From Tannerellaceae bacterium (GTDB lineage: Bacteria; Bacteroidota; Bacteroidia; Bacteroidales; Tannerellaceae), in the NCBI GenBank assembly GCA_031280435.1, contig JAITGS010000057.1:1-40868 (forward strand): 40,868 bases of DNA, read 5' to 3'. A model generated the notes under the pieces. That model was not told where the DNA came from, made no database searches, and saw nothing but the letters and a program-made list of their open reading frames with translations. The position numbers and the translations under genes are program-made. This document shows positions 15,609 through 23,426 of this stretch, in pieces; position 1 is the stretch's first letter; each line of letters starts with the position of its first letter.

Positions 15609-16478
15609 ATGGGAATCATTAAATCTCACAGTAAGTTATTGTACAACACTGACAATGCACAGTTCTTGCAGTTCTTTTATAACCTTGTTATAACTATTGC
15701 CGGGCAGGTGACGAGTATTCCGCAGCTTACGGGCTTGTGGAATGCCATCAAAAATGGAACGCAGCGGCTCGACGATAGCTTTAAATGGCCGGCAAAGTCG
15801 CCGGATACGCGCAAACTTGTGGCTCTCGACCTGCAACGGGTGGGCTTGTTAACCATGATCTTTAATCCTATTAAGGACGCCGCCAAATATGCGGTTGATC
15901 CGGATGTTAAAGAATCGGCCGAAACACTGCTGGATCAGGTGGAAAACTATTCGGATACTAAAGAGCTGGCCTACGAAGGCAAAACTTCCATGATCACCAA
16001 CTTTGTTCAGGAGCTGGAAAAGCTTGAAAACAACATTCACATAACCCGCCTTGGCGTGGCGGCTAATCTCGCTACCCTCAAGGCAAAAAACAGCGAGTTC
16101 GAACAGCTCTATATCACCAGAAGCGAGGTGCAGTACACCCACACGGTTACCGGAACAACCACCAAACTGAGAGTGCAGCTTGTGACCGCTTTCAACAATT
16201 TCGTAACCGCTCTGGAAGGCTTGCTGCTGATGGAGACGGACCCGGCCGTTATCGGCGAGCTGAACGTGATTGCTCTTAAAATCAATGCCGAAATAGTTAA
16301 GGCCACCGCCGTACTCGACCGCCACCTGGGCATCACCGCTTCGGGCAACAGCAATAACACTCAAACCCCCGATATAACCAACCCTGCGCCTCCGAATATC
16401 CCGCCGCAACCGCCGTCGAACACTCCTCCCGGAACCGGGCCCGTGGATCCGAACGAGCACCCGCCCGCAGGAGAGTAA
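15609..16478 (+). CDS. DUF6261-like helical protein with proline-rich tail (copy 1)
   Basis: A 289-residue protein without signal peptide or membrane segment. Residues 1-245 are predicted to be mostly helical and follow the plan I associate from memory with DUF6261 of Bacteroidetes: LLYNTDNAQFLQFF near the start, VTSIPQLTGLWNAI, a central SAETLLDQVENYSDTKELAYEG, then LGVAANLATLKAKNSEF. The same landmarks recur in order in the protein at 28717-29535, so the two are distant paralogs. The tail (about 246-289) is Pro/Asn-rich and probably disordered. Function unknown. The gene follows array A; like its paralog it is directly preceded by a tandem array of 41-42-bp units. Confidence 0.7.
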   Translation: MGIIKSHSKLLYNTDNAQFLQFFYNLVITIAGQVTSIPQLTGLWNAIKNGTQRLDDSFKWPAKSPDTRKLVALDLQRVGLLTMIFNPIKDAAKYAVDPDVKESAETLLDQVENYSDTKELAYEGKTSMITNFVQELEKLENNIHITRLGVAANLATLKAKNSEFEQLYITRSEVQYTHTVTGTTTKLRVQLVTAFNNFVTALEGLLLMETDPAVIGELNVIALKINAEIVKATAVLDRHLGITASGNSNNTQTPDITNPAPPNIPPQPPSNTPPGTGPVDPNEHPPAGE

Positions 16479-16838
16479 AAAAACGCGCCAAATAACCGGG
16501 CAGCGGAGAGGTGGTTTTGTACGGTTTCCACGGTTCGTTTTAATAGTTGTTTTAATTTAATAATTCAGGCTCCGTTGCCGCTTTTTTCCGAGTAGGGCTA
16601 CGTAATAATATGGGGGATTTAATCAGTTATAATGGAAAATGGAATCTACTAAGTGCCGAATGGCCCGAAAGGGCTTGATTTTTATGACGACGGCTTGCAA
16701 TGCAGGCCGGGCTCGCAATACAGGTCATTCCCCTGAATCCGGGAATGATTTGCTTTGCAGGGAGGCCTCTCAAATCGCCCCTTCTTAGCTAAAATATTAT
16801 TTGCCGAATAATCCGAATCCAGACCGTAGAGCTTAAAC
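16479..16838. other. Intergenic strip with short hairpins
   Basis: No gene is seen in these 360 bp. GCCC-GAAA-GGGC at 16663-16674 followed by TTGATTTTT could be a weak terminator for the DUF6261-like transcript. TCATTCCC at 16725-16732 pairs with GGGAATGA at 16741-16748 and recalls the core of the nested palindrome at 4849. A TATTATTTG at 16795-16803 is one base off the -7 consensus spacing and may serve the next gene. Confidence 0.4.
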
Positions 16839-19400
16839 ATGAACGCTATAAAATCCATGAAGATCCTGGCAGTTTTGCTCATAGCCTTTGCGCTGCAAGC
16901 CAAGGCTGAGGACGCTTGGGGAGGCCTCTATTTCCGCTCATTCGAAGTGAACAAAGACAGCCGGACGCGACTGCAGCTCACGCCCGACCGGCCTATGAGC
17001 CTTCCGGGGGGATTCACGCTCAGGTTCGACTTTAAAATACGCCCGGAACACGAAGTTTTCGGATATATCTTCAGGATAATAGGCAATGAGAAAACCAACA
17101 TCGACCTTATATCCAATTCCACGCAATACGATAATATAGTTCTGGTGGTAGATAACCGCACTTTCATTGAGTTCAGCCTCAACGAGCTGCCCGCACCTAC
17201 AACTCAATGGACGCAGGCCGTAATCACGGTTGACACCAGGCGCGAAAGGCTGGAATTTACCTTGGGCGACCTGCAGAAATCGGCCACCTGCGACAACATC
17301 AGCGGACTCAACAAATTTGATATACACTTCGGAGGAAACGACCATCCCGTGTTCGGAACAAGCGACGTGGCGCCCTTCCTGCTGCGCGACCTGGAGCTGG
17401 AAGGAGCACGCAACAACCGCCCGCTGCTATTCTGGAAACTGTCGCGGCACCGCGCCGACGCCGTTTACGACGAATACGAAAACGCCCGCGCCGCCGTGAC
17501 CAATGCCGCATGGGAAATAAACCGCCACTCGCAATGGGAAAAGCTGCGGACGCTTGAAATCGACAGCCGATACCCCAAAATCGCCTTCAACCGAAACCGT
17601 AAGGAGGCATACATTGTGGGCCGCGAATCTATATACATATATAATATGGCAGCGGACAGGGTTGAGGTCATGCCATTCAGGCAAGGCCTGCCTCTCAACA
17701 TTGAGCCCAACCAGATGTTTTACGATGCCGAGTCGGATTGCCTGATAATGTATGAATTCGACACGCAGAAGGTGATTACTTTCAGCTTCGCAACGCAGTC
17801 GTGGAGCAATACCGACGGCAGAATTCAGCCCCCGCCGCGCTACCGGCATCACAACAAGTGGTACGACCGGCGCACTGGCCGGGCCTACATGCTGGGCGGA
17901 TACGGCTTCCACCTCTATTCGGCCCTGCTGCAATCTTTCGACGGCCGGAACCAATGGGAGAGTGTCGACCTGGCCGACGATTTTCCGCCGCGATACCTGG
18001 CCGCCATGGGGGAGTACGCCGACAGTCTGCTGCTCTGCTTCGGCGGCTACGGGAGCGTGTCGGGCCGCCAGCACGAGGCTCCGCACAACTATTACGACCT
18101 CTACGTGCTGAATCCGGCAACCCGCACGATCCGGAAGCTGTGGGAGCTCGCCAGCGTCGACGAGGCCTTCGCCAATGCCGGCTCCCTGATAGTGAATCGC
18201 AGCGCCCGGGCCTTCTACACGCTCTCTTACCCAAACAACGTTTACGAAACTCGCGCCACCCTGCACGAATATCAGATCGATGCGCCCGGCTATCGCAAGC
18301 TGGCCAACGCCATCCCCTTCCTCTTCAACGACGAGGAATCCTTCGGCGACCTGTTTATGCCGCAGGACAGCTCTGCCATCTACGCCGCCCTGTCGAACTC
18401 TACGCCAACGGGCAGCGTCCTCAACTTCTACTCCATAGCCTATCCGCCGCTGAGCGTTGACGATACCCTCCAGGCTGCCCCGGCCGAACCATGGTCTGAT
18501 GTTCTCAGCAAGTATTTGGCCGTACTCGCACCGGCGCTCGTCATCATCGCAGCCGGCATAGCGGTAGTGCTGAAGAAGCGCCGCAGCAAGTCAGCCCTCG
18601 AACCTGTCGAAGCCGAGACGGATACGGTGCCCGAAATGCCGGACAGCATAGCCGGCCCTGCCATCAACTTGCTGAACAACTTCCGGGCCCTCGATGCGCA
18701 AGGCGGCGACGTCACCCACCTTTTCTCGCCCACAAGCACGCAGATCTTCCTACTCATATACTTCAAAACCGTTTACGACAAAACCGGAATCACCTCCAAC
18801 GAGCTCCAGCAGATGTTCTGGCCCGACAAAGACTATGAGAGCGCGCAAAACAATCGCAATGTTTATTTCACCAAACTCCGCTCCGTACTGAGCTCCATGG
18901 GCAACGTGCGAATCGACCGCCTGAACAACTTCTGGGTCTTGGCCTACGACGCCAGGAAAATCCACAGCGACTATACTCAGGTGATGCACAACCTGCGCCG
19001 GATGCAGAACAAAGATGGAGCCGGCAAAGATCTGCTGCGCGAAACCCTCCGGCTAATCAACAAAGGCAAACTGCTCCCCTTCCTCAAGGCCGACTGGCTC
19101 GACCACTACAAAACCGACTATGCCAACACCATAATCGAATCCCTAACCCAAATCTCCGAACATCCCGGCATACGCAACGACAACCAGCTCCTCCTCCAAG
19201 TGGCCGACGCCATCCTGATGCAAGACGAAATAGAAGAGTTCGGCATACGCCTCAAATGCAGCGTCCTCTACAAGCTGGGCAAAAAGCAGCAAGCCATGCA
19301 ATGCTACGACAAGTACGCCGAAACCTACCAGGCGCTGCTCGACGTACAACCGAACTTTAGCTTCAGAGAGGTCAGGAAAGGCGGATTGGGAGAGGCCTAA
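16839..19400 (+). CDS. One-piece transmembrane regulator: LamG/Kelch-like sensor, winged-helix output
   Basis: An 853-residue protein. Signal peptide about 1-23 (the ATG at 16857 is an alternative start). Residues 27-200 look like a LamG/concanavalin-type sandwich (FTLRFDFKIRPEHEVFG, WTQAVITVD). Residues about 235-550 contain Kelch-like blades (KWYDRRTGRAYMLGGYGFH, DSLLLCFGGYGS). A single membrane segment lies at about 560-580, followed by KKRRSK as a cytoplasmic anchor. Residues about 630-705 resemble an OmpR/SARP-type winged helix (TSNELQQMFWPDKDYESAQN, then VYFTKLRSVLSSMG), and 720-845 are TPR-like helices as in BTAD domains. The topology suggests periplasmic sensing and direct transcriptional output with no phosphorelay. 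The ligand is unknown, perhaps glycan. The nearby SusC/SusD locus lacks its own regulator, but a link is only inference. Confidence 0.75.
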   Translation: MNAIKSMKILAVLLIAFALQAKAEDAWGGLYFRSFEVNKDSRTRLQLTPDRPMSLPGGFTLRFDFKIRPEHEVFGYIFRIIGNEKTNIDLISNSTQYDNIVLVVDNRTFIEFSLNELPAPTTQWTQAVITVDTRRERLEFTLGDLQKSATCDNISGLNKFDIHFGGNDHPVFGTSDVAPFLLRDLELEGARNNRPLLFWKLSRHRADAVYDEYENARAAVTNAAWEINRHSQWEKLRTLEIDSRYPKIAFNRNRKEAYIVGRESIYIYNMAADRVEVMPFRQGLPLNIEPNQMFYDAESDCLIMYEFDTQKVITFSFATQSWSNTDGRIQPPPRYRHHNKWYDRRTGRAYMLGGYGFHLYSALLQSFDGRNQWESVDLADDFPPRYLAAMGEYADSLLLCFGGYGSVSGRQHEAPHNYYDLYVLNPATRTIRKLWELASVDEAFANAGSLIVNRSARAFYTLSYPNNVYETRATLHEYQIDAPGYRKLANAIPFLFNDEESFGDLFMPQDSSAIYAALSNSTPTGSVLNFYSIAYPPLSVDDTLQAAPAEPWSDVLSKYLAVLAPALVIIAAGIAVVLKKRRSKSALEPVEAETDTVPEMPDSIAGPAINLLNNFRALDAQGGDVTHLFSPTSTQIFLLIYFKTVYDKTGITSNELQQMFWPDKDYESAQNNRNVYFTKLRSVLSSMGNVRIDRLNNFWVLAYDARKIHSDYTQVMHNLRRMQNKDGAGKDLLRETLRLINKGKLLPFLKADWLDHYKTDYANTIIESLTQISEHPGIRNDNQLLLQVADAILMQDEIEEFGIRLKCSVLYKLGKKQQAMQCYDKYAETYQALLDVQPNFSFREVRKGGLGEA

Positions 19401-19458
19401 GGTGAAATAGACTCCGCCACAAGAAAAATCCAAGATTTATTTGTCTACAACAAAAAAA

Positions 19459-19482
19459 GCAGGTACTGCTACCCGCCTTTTT
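19459..19482. terminator. Bidirectional terminator between convergent genes
   Basis: GCAGGTA-CTGC-TACCCGC (one mismatch) is followed by T5 on the plus strand and, read from the other side, by T7 on the minus strand. It would stop both the regulator gene and ahpF. Confidence 0.7.
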
Positions 19483-19531
19483 CCTGATAACCTTTTGAAT
19501 TGTGGAGAAGGTTAGTTTTTACACGCAAGGT

Positions 19532-21073
19532 TCAATTTTCTGCAATCATCAGCTCAGTGAATGCCGTCAGCGCACCTTTGGCGCCTTCACCCATAGAGAC
19601 TATTATCTGCTTATAAGGAACAGTCGTTACGTCGCCAACGGCATAAATTCCCGGTCGGTTTGTATGGCAGCGCTCGTCGACCTCTATTTCGCCAAAGCGA
19701 TTTGTTGATACCACATCGCGGAATTTGGCGCTGTTGGGCGCAAGGCCAATCTGCACAAATATGCCGTCGAGATCGACCTGCGTTTCTTCATTTGTCTTAC
19801 GGTTTTTCACGCGGACAGCCGTAACTTTCTCGCCGTTGCCAACGACTTCTGTTGTTTGCGATGAGAGAAATATCTGCACGTTAGCGAGCGAGCGGGCTTT
19901 CTTCTGCAAGACTTCGTCGGCCTTCAGTTCGTCCAAAAATTCATAAACCAGGACTTCGGAGCAGATGCCCGCAAGGTCTATGGCCGCTTCTATTCCCGAA
20001 TTGCCTCCGCCAACGACAGCCACGCGCTTGCCTTTGTAGAACGGCCCGTCGCAATGAGGGCAAAAAGCCACTCCGCGACCGATGTACTCGGCTTCGCCGG
20101 TGACGTTCAGCCGTCGCCAGCTTGCACCCGTAGCGATGATGACTGCCGGAGCGATCCAGCGTTCTCCTCCTACGGCGGTAACAACCTTCAGGCGATCGTC
20201 CTCCTGTATGTTTTCAACTATGCGATGCTCAAAAAGATCGATAGGGTATGCCTGCAAATGGGATTTAAGATTAACCGCCAGGGTCTCGCCTGTGATGTAC
20301 GGCACCGAGATGAAGTTCTCTATTCCCACAGTTTCCTTTACCTGTCCTCCTATACGTTCGGCAATGAGCGCAACTTTCAATCCTTTCCTCGCCAGATAAA
20401 TGGCAGCCGTCGATCCCGAAGGCCCGGCTCCTATTACAATAGCCTCATACGTTTTTGCCTCCGCACCCGATTCGCTTCCGTATATGGTTTCGAGTTTGCT
20501 TAGCAATTCGCCCAGGCCGGCTCTTCCGGCATGAATCAGTTTGCCGTCGGCATAAACCGAGGGAACAGCCTGGATGCGCAGCGCGTCGGCCTCTTCTTGG
20601 AACAGGGCTCCGTCAACCATTTCATGGCTGATATTATCGTTCAGGATGGCCATCACGTTCAGGGTTTGTACCACGTCGGGGCAATTGGTGCAGGTGAGGG
20701 AAACGTATGTTGTCAGCTCAATTTTTCCCTTAAGGCCGGCGATTCTTTGGCGTATACCTTCGTCGGGCAGGTTTTTACCTTTCCCATCGCTATTCAGTAC
20801 GGCGAGCAGTAGAGATGAAAACTCATGTCCGTTGGGAACACCTCTGAATCGGATGCCGATATCCCTCCCGTTTTTCAGTATCGAAAAACCAAGCACGGGG
20901 CCTTCCGACGTCAGCACATTAACTTTCTCGGAACAGTCGGCAATGTCGGTCAGCAAGTCAATCATCTCCGAACCACTCTCGTGCTGAGGCGGAATGATTG
21001 CACTAAAAATATATTCGCCTTCCAAAAAGGCGAATATATTTTTTACTTGATCTTTAGTTCCAAGGTCGAGCAT
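19532..21073 (-). CDS. ahpF: Alkyl hydroperoxide reductase subunit F
   Basis: A 513-residue flavoprotein of normal AhpF length. The N-terminal double-thioredoxin-fold domain has the redox pair C128/C131 in TCTNCP. FAD binding starts at GAGPSG (215-220). The thioredoxin-reductase-like pair is C338/C341 in FCPHCDGP, followed by NAD(P)H-binding VVGGGNSG. It reduces the AhpC disulfide with NADH. The start codon overlaps the ahpC stop (TGATG), so translation is coupled. Confidence 0.97.
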   Translation of the reverse strand: MLDLGTKDQVKNIFAFLEGEYIFSAIIPPQHESGSEMIDLLTDIADCSEKVNVLTSEGPVLGFSILKNGRDIGIRFRGVPNGHEFSSLLLAVLNSDGKGKNLPDEGIRQRIAGLKGKIELTTYVSLTCTNCPDVVQTLNVMAILNDNISHEMVDGALFQEEADALRIQAVPSVYADGKLIHAGRAGLGELLSKLETIYGSESGAEAKTYEAIVIGAGPSGSTAAIYLARKGLKVALIAERIGGQVKETVGIENFISVPYITGETLAVNLKSHLQAYPIDLFEHRIVENIQEDDRLKVVTAVGGERWIAPAVIIATGASWRRLNVTGEAEYIGRGVAFCPHCDGPFYKGKRVAVVGGGNSGIEAAIDLAGICSEVLVYEFLDELKADEVLQKKARSLANVQIFLSSQTTEVVGNGEKVTAVRVKNRKTNEETQVDLDGIFVQIGLAPNSAKFRDVVSTNRFGEIEVDERCHTNRPGIYAVGDVTTVPYKQIIVSMGEGAKGALTAFTELMIAEN

Positions 21074-21639
21074 CAGATTTTTCCTACAAGGTCAATACTC
21101 GGCTTGAGCGTAGCGTCGCCCTTTTTCCACTTAGCCGGGCATACTTCGTTCGGATGCGAAGCCACGAATTGGGCAGCCTCCGTGATGCGAAGCAATTCCT
21201 CGGCATTTCTGCCGATGCCGTTGTCATGAATCTCGGCAACCTTAATTTTACCTTCGGGATTGATCAGGAAAGTGCCGCGATATGCGCGTCCGTCTTCCTC
21301 AATCAATACGCCGAATGCGCGGCTTATTGTGAAAGTTGAATCGGCCAACATAGGATATTTGATCTTGCGGATCGTTTCCGATGCATCATGCCATGCTTTG
21401 TGCACGAAGTGAGAATCGGTACTTACAGAATAGATTTCCACACCCATTTGTTGGAATTTTGCATACTGATCAGCCATATCACCAAGCTCTGTCGGACAGA
21501 CAAAAGTAAAGTCGGCAGGGTAAAAGAAAAAGATAGCCCATTTGCCTAAAACATCTTTCTCGGTGACGGTTTTGAAACTTCCGTTGTGATACGCCTGTAC
21601 ACTGAAGGCAGGCAATTGCGAATTAATAATAGTTTCCAT
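21073..21639 (-). CDS. ahpC: Alkyl hydroperoxide reductase subunit C (peroxiredoxin)
   Basis: A 188-residue typical two-Cys peroxiredoxin: peroxidatic C48 in FTFVCPTEL and resolving C167 in NEVCPAKW. It reduces hydrogen peroxide and organic peroxides and is recharged by AhpF, encoded next. The frame is open for nine more codons, but the METIINSQLPAF start gives the family's normal length and leaves a leader of about 39 bases after the promoter identified at 21684-21714. Confidence 0.97.
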   Translation of the reverse strand: METIINSQLPAFSVQAYHNGSFKTVTEKDVLGKWAIFFFYPADFTFVCPTELGDMADQYAKFQQMGVEIYSVSTDSHFVHKAWHDASETIRKIKYPMLADSTFTISRAFGVLIEEDGRAYRGTFLINPEGKIKVAEIHDNGIGRNAEELLRITEAAQFVASHPNEVCPAKWKKGDATLKPSIDLVGKI

Positions 21640-21683
21640 GTTGAATTGTTTTTTTAAGTGTGACAATTATTTTTTATTCGATG

Positions 21684-21714
21684 CAAATGTAGGCCGTGCA
21701 ACTATGCTTGTCAA
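21684..21714 (-). promoter_or_regulatory. ahpCF promoter
   Basis: On the minus strand TTG (TTGACA context) at 21714-21712, a 20-base spacer, then TACATTTG at 21691-21684: a full Bacteroidetes promoter. The direct repeat GCAACTATGC (21698-21707 and 21716-21725, 18 bases apart) overlaps the spacer and the -33 side and may be an operator. Confidence 0.65.
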
Positions 21715-21735
21715 TGCAACTATGCCTATGTAATG

Positions 21736-21750
21736 ATAGAACTGCTCTAT
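21736..21750 (-). promoter_or_regulatory. OxyR-like half-site upstream of ahpC
   Basis: ATAG-N7-CTAT at 21736-21750 fits half of the OxyR pattern (ATAG-N7-CTAT-N7-ATAG-N7-CTAT). It lies about 22 bases upstream of the -33 element, where an activator would sit. Another CTAT occurs at 21726-21729, but with N6 rather than N7 spacing. Activation of ahpCF by OxyR is known in Bacteroides; this exact site is inference. Confidence 0.4.
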
Positions 21751-21870
21751 TATTCCGTATGTTTGGGGGAAATTTTCAGTTTCTCTAACGATAAAATCTT
21801 CTTCCTGTTAAGTTGTTGGGAGCTCCCGCCGGTTCGGCAGAGCAAGTCCCTGAAAAGATTTCGTCAGGCC

Positions 21871-22066
21871 ACTAAAGAATAGCTTCTTTGCCTCCGGGAT
21901 TCCTGTCCGGCCGCCAAAGAATAGCTTCTTTAGTATATTTTGAGAGGGATTGTGCGAGAAATCGGTGCAGAATTATTGATTTCTCGTGGAGCAGGCTTTT
22001 ATTTTCCCTCGTATTACACGAATCATAGCGAAGGTTCTTTTGCCTGTTCGCCGAGATTCGTGTAAT
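21871..22066. repeat. 42-spaced AAAGAATAGCTTCTTT pair and two inverted repeats
   Basis: AAAGAATAGCTTCTTT occurs at 21874-21889 and 21916-21931, 42 bases apart. The sequence before the first copy (GATTTCGTCAGGCCACT) partly matches the linker before the second (GATTCCTGTCCGGCCGCC). The pair also folds as one long hairpin with ACTAAAGAA/TTCTTTAGT outer arms. Further on, CGAGAAATC pairs with GATTTCTCG (21955-21963/21978-21986) and ATTACACGAATC pairs with GATTCGTGTAAT (22013-22024/22055-22066). No gene is seen between 21640 and 22104. Confidence 0.6.
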
Positions 22067-22104
22067 CAAGGGGAAATTGGTGCCGGAAGGCGATACTTAT
22101 TTTA

Positions 22105-23424
22105 TTAAAGTCCGCTGAAGTCAACGTCGTTGAACAGCAGCGAAGGAATTTTCCATGAGCTGCTTTCGCGCGGATCGTTGCCGGCTTCGGCAAGATTATT
22201 CCAAAGGGAGAGCATGTTGCCGGTGATGTTCATCTCATTAACAGGCTGGGTTAATTTGCCCTTTTCGATGAGAAATCCTTCGATGCCATATGAAAAATCG
22301 CCTGTGCTGCTGTTGCTGTTTCCACCATTGAAGCCGCTCACAAAAACACCTTTGTCAACGCTTGCTATCAGCTCGTCGGTATTCTTCGTGCCGAGTTGGA
22401 GTTGCAGTATGGAGGGAGATTCGACGGTTGGCGCGGCGTCCAGCTTGTTGGCATAATAGGTGTCGATGTAGTAGGTTTTGAGAACGCCGTTTTCGAACAC
22501 GGGCATCTTGCGGGTGGCAACGCCTTCGCCGTCGAAGTAGCGTGCGCCTATGGTTTTCAGTTGATGCGGATTGTCGATGAGCGTGATGTTGTCGCCCAAA
22601 ACCTTTTGATCGAGCTTGTTGAGCAGGAATGAATCTTTTTGCTGGATAGACGAACCGTAGATGGCTCTTATCAGCGGCGAGATAAGGCGGGTGGAGTTGA
22701 GGTTGTCAACCACCATGCGGTATTTCCCGGAAGCAGCCTTCTTTTGTCCCAGCTTTTTAATTGTACGTTCGAGGGCTTTTGTGCCTATGTCCGTCTTGAT
22801 AAGTGTATCGAAAAAGAGCGAGCTGTCGTACCAGTATGATTCCGGACGTGCGTCGCCGTCTCCTTTAATACTTACGGAAGCAACGAGAGAGAAGGATGTG
22901 CGCGAGGTCTCTGCTTCGAGCCCATTGCTGGCGATGAGGTACCTGTTGATCAGTTCGTCGCTGAATGAGGAGTTCGGAGAGATGGTGCGCGGATCCTTGT
23001 TCATCATTTCTTCACAAACGCTCATGGCGAGTTTCACTTTGTCGTCAGGCTGAAGCGACTCAAAGGCCGGATCGCGCTGCTGCAAGTCGGGTTGTCCGCC
23101 TTTGTAGTAGCGATCGGAAGCGGGCAGGGTGCGGGCTTTATCCTCGGCAAGGAAGCGGGTTGATTCTATTCCGTTGCGGATAAATCGTTCGAGCTCCTTT
23201 TTGTCGAGTCGATTAGTTGAAAACGAACCGTATCGGCCGTCGACAAAGAGTTGGATTCGCAAGCTGCTTTCAGAGGCTTGCGTGAGGCGGTCGACTTTCA
23301 TTTCCCTGATTTCGAAGGAGCTGTTGGTTCCGCTTGCAAGTACAACGCGGGCGGATTGGCATCCGTTTTTGATGGCGAAATCGAGGGCCCATTGGGCGAG
23401 TTTTTTCTGTTCCTGTGTTATCAT
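22105..23424 (-). CDS. TldD/PmbA-family protein, PmbA (TldE)-like subunit
   Basis: A 439-residue protein from ATG 23424, two bases after the tldD-like stop. It has the TldD/PmbA fold landmarks (ESSLRIQLFVDGRYGSFSTN near the N terminus, GVLKTYYIDTYYANKL and GDFSYGIEGFLIEKGKLTQPV near the C terminus) but no HExxxH, so it is the non-metal partner. TldD and TldE form a heterodimeric protease that trims peptides. The frame is open 32 codons upstream into the tldD-like gene; the inner start is chosen for spacing and lack of homology-like sequence before it. The start MITQEQKKLAQW has no signal peptide, in contrast to the partner. Confidence 0.88.
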   Translation of the reverse strand: MITQEQKKLAQWALDFAIKNGCQSARVVLASGTNSSFEIREMKVDRLTQASESSLRIQLFVDGRYGSFSTNRLDKKELERFIRNGIESTRFLAEDKARTLPASDRYYKGGQPDLQQRDPAFESLQPDDKVKLAMSVCEEMMNKDPRTISPNSSFSDELINRYLIASNGLEAETSRTSFSLVASVSIKGDGDARPESYWYDSSLFFDTLIKTDIGTKALERTIKKLGQKKAASGKYRMVVDNLNSTRLISPLIRAIYGSSIQQKDSFLLNKLDQKVLGDNITLIDNPHQLKTIGARYFDGEGVATRKMPVFENGVLKTYYIDTYYANKLDAAPTVESPSILQLQLGTKNTDELIASVDKGVFVSGFNGGNSNSSTGDFSYGIEGFLIEKGKLTQPVNEMNITGNMLSLWNNLAEAGNDPRESSSWKIPSLLFNDVDFSGL

Positions 23425-23426
23425 AT

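Noticed and set aside
21872-22069. 65-codon minus-strand ORF upstream of ahpC
   Set aside because: Made of the AAAGAATAGCTTCTTT repeats and inverted repeats; no family pattern.
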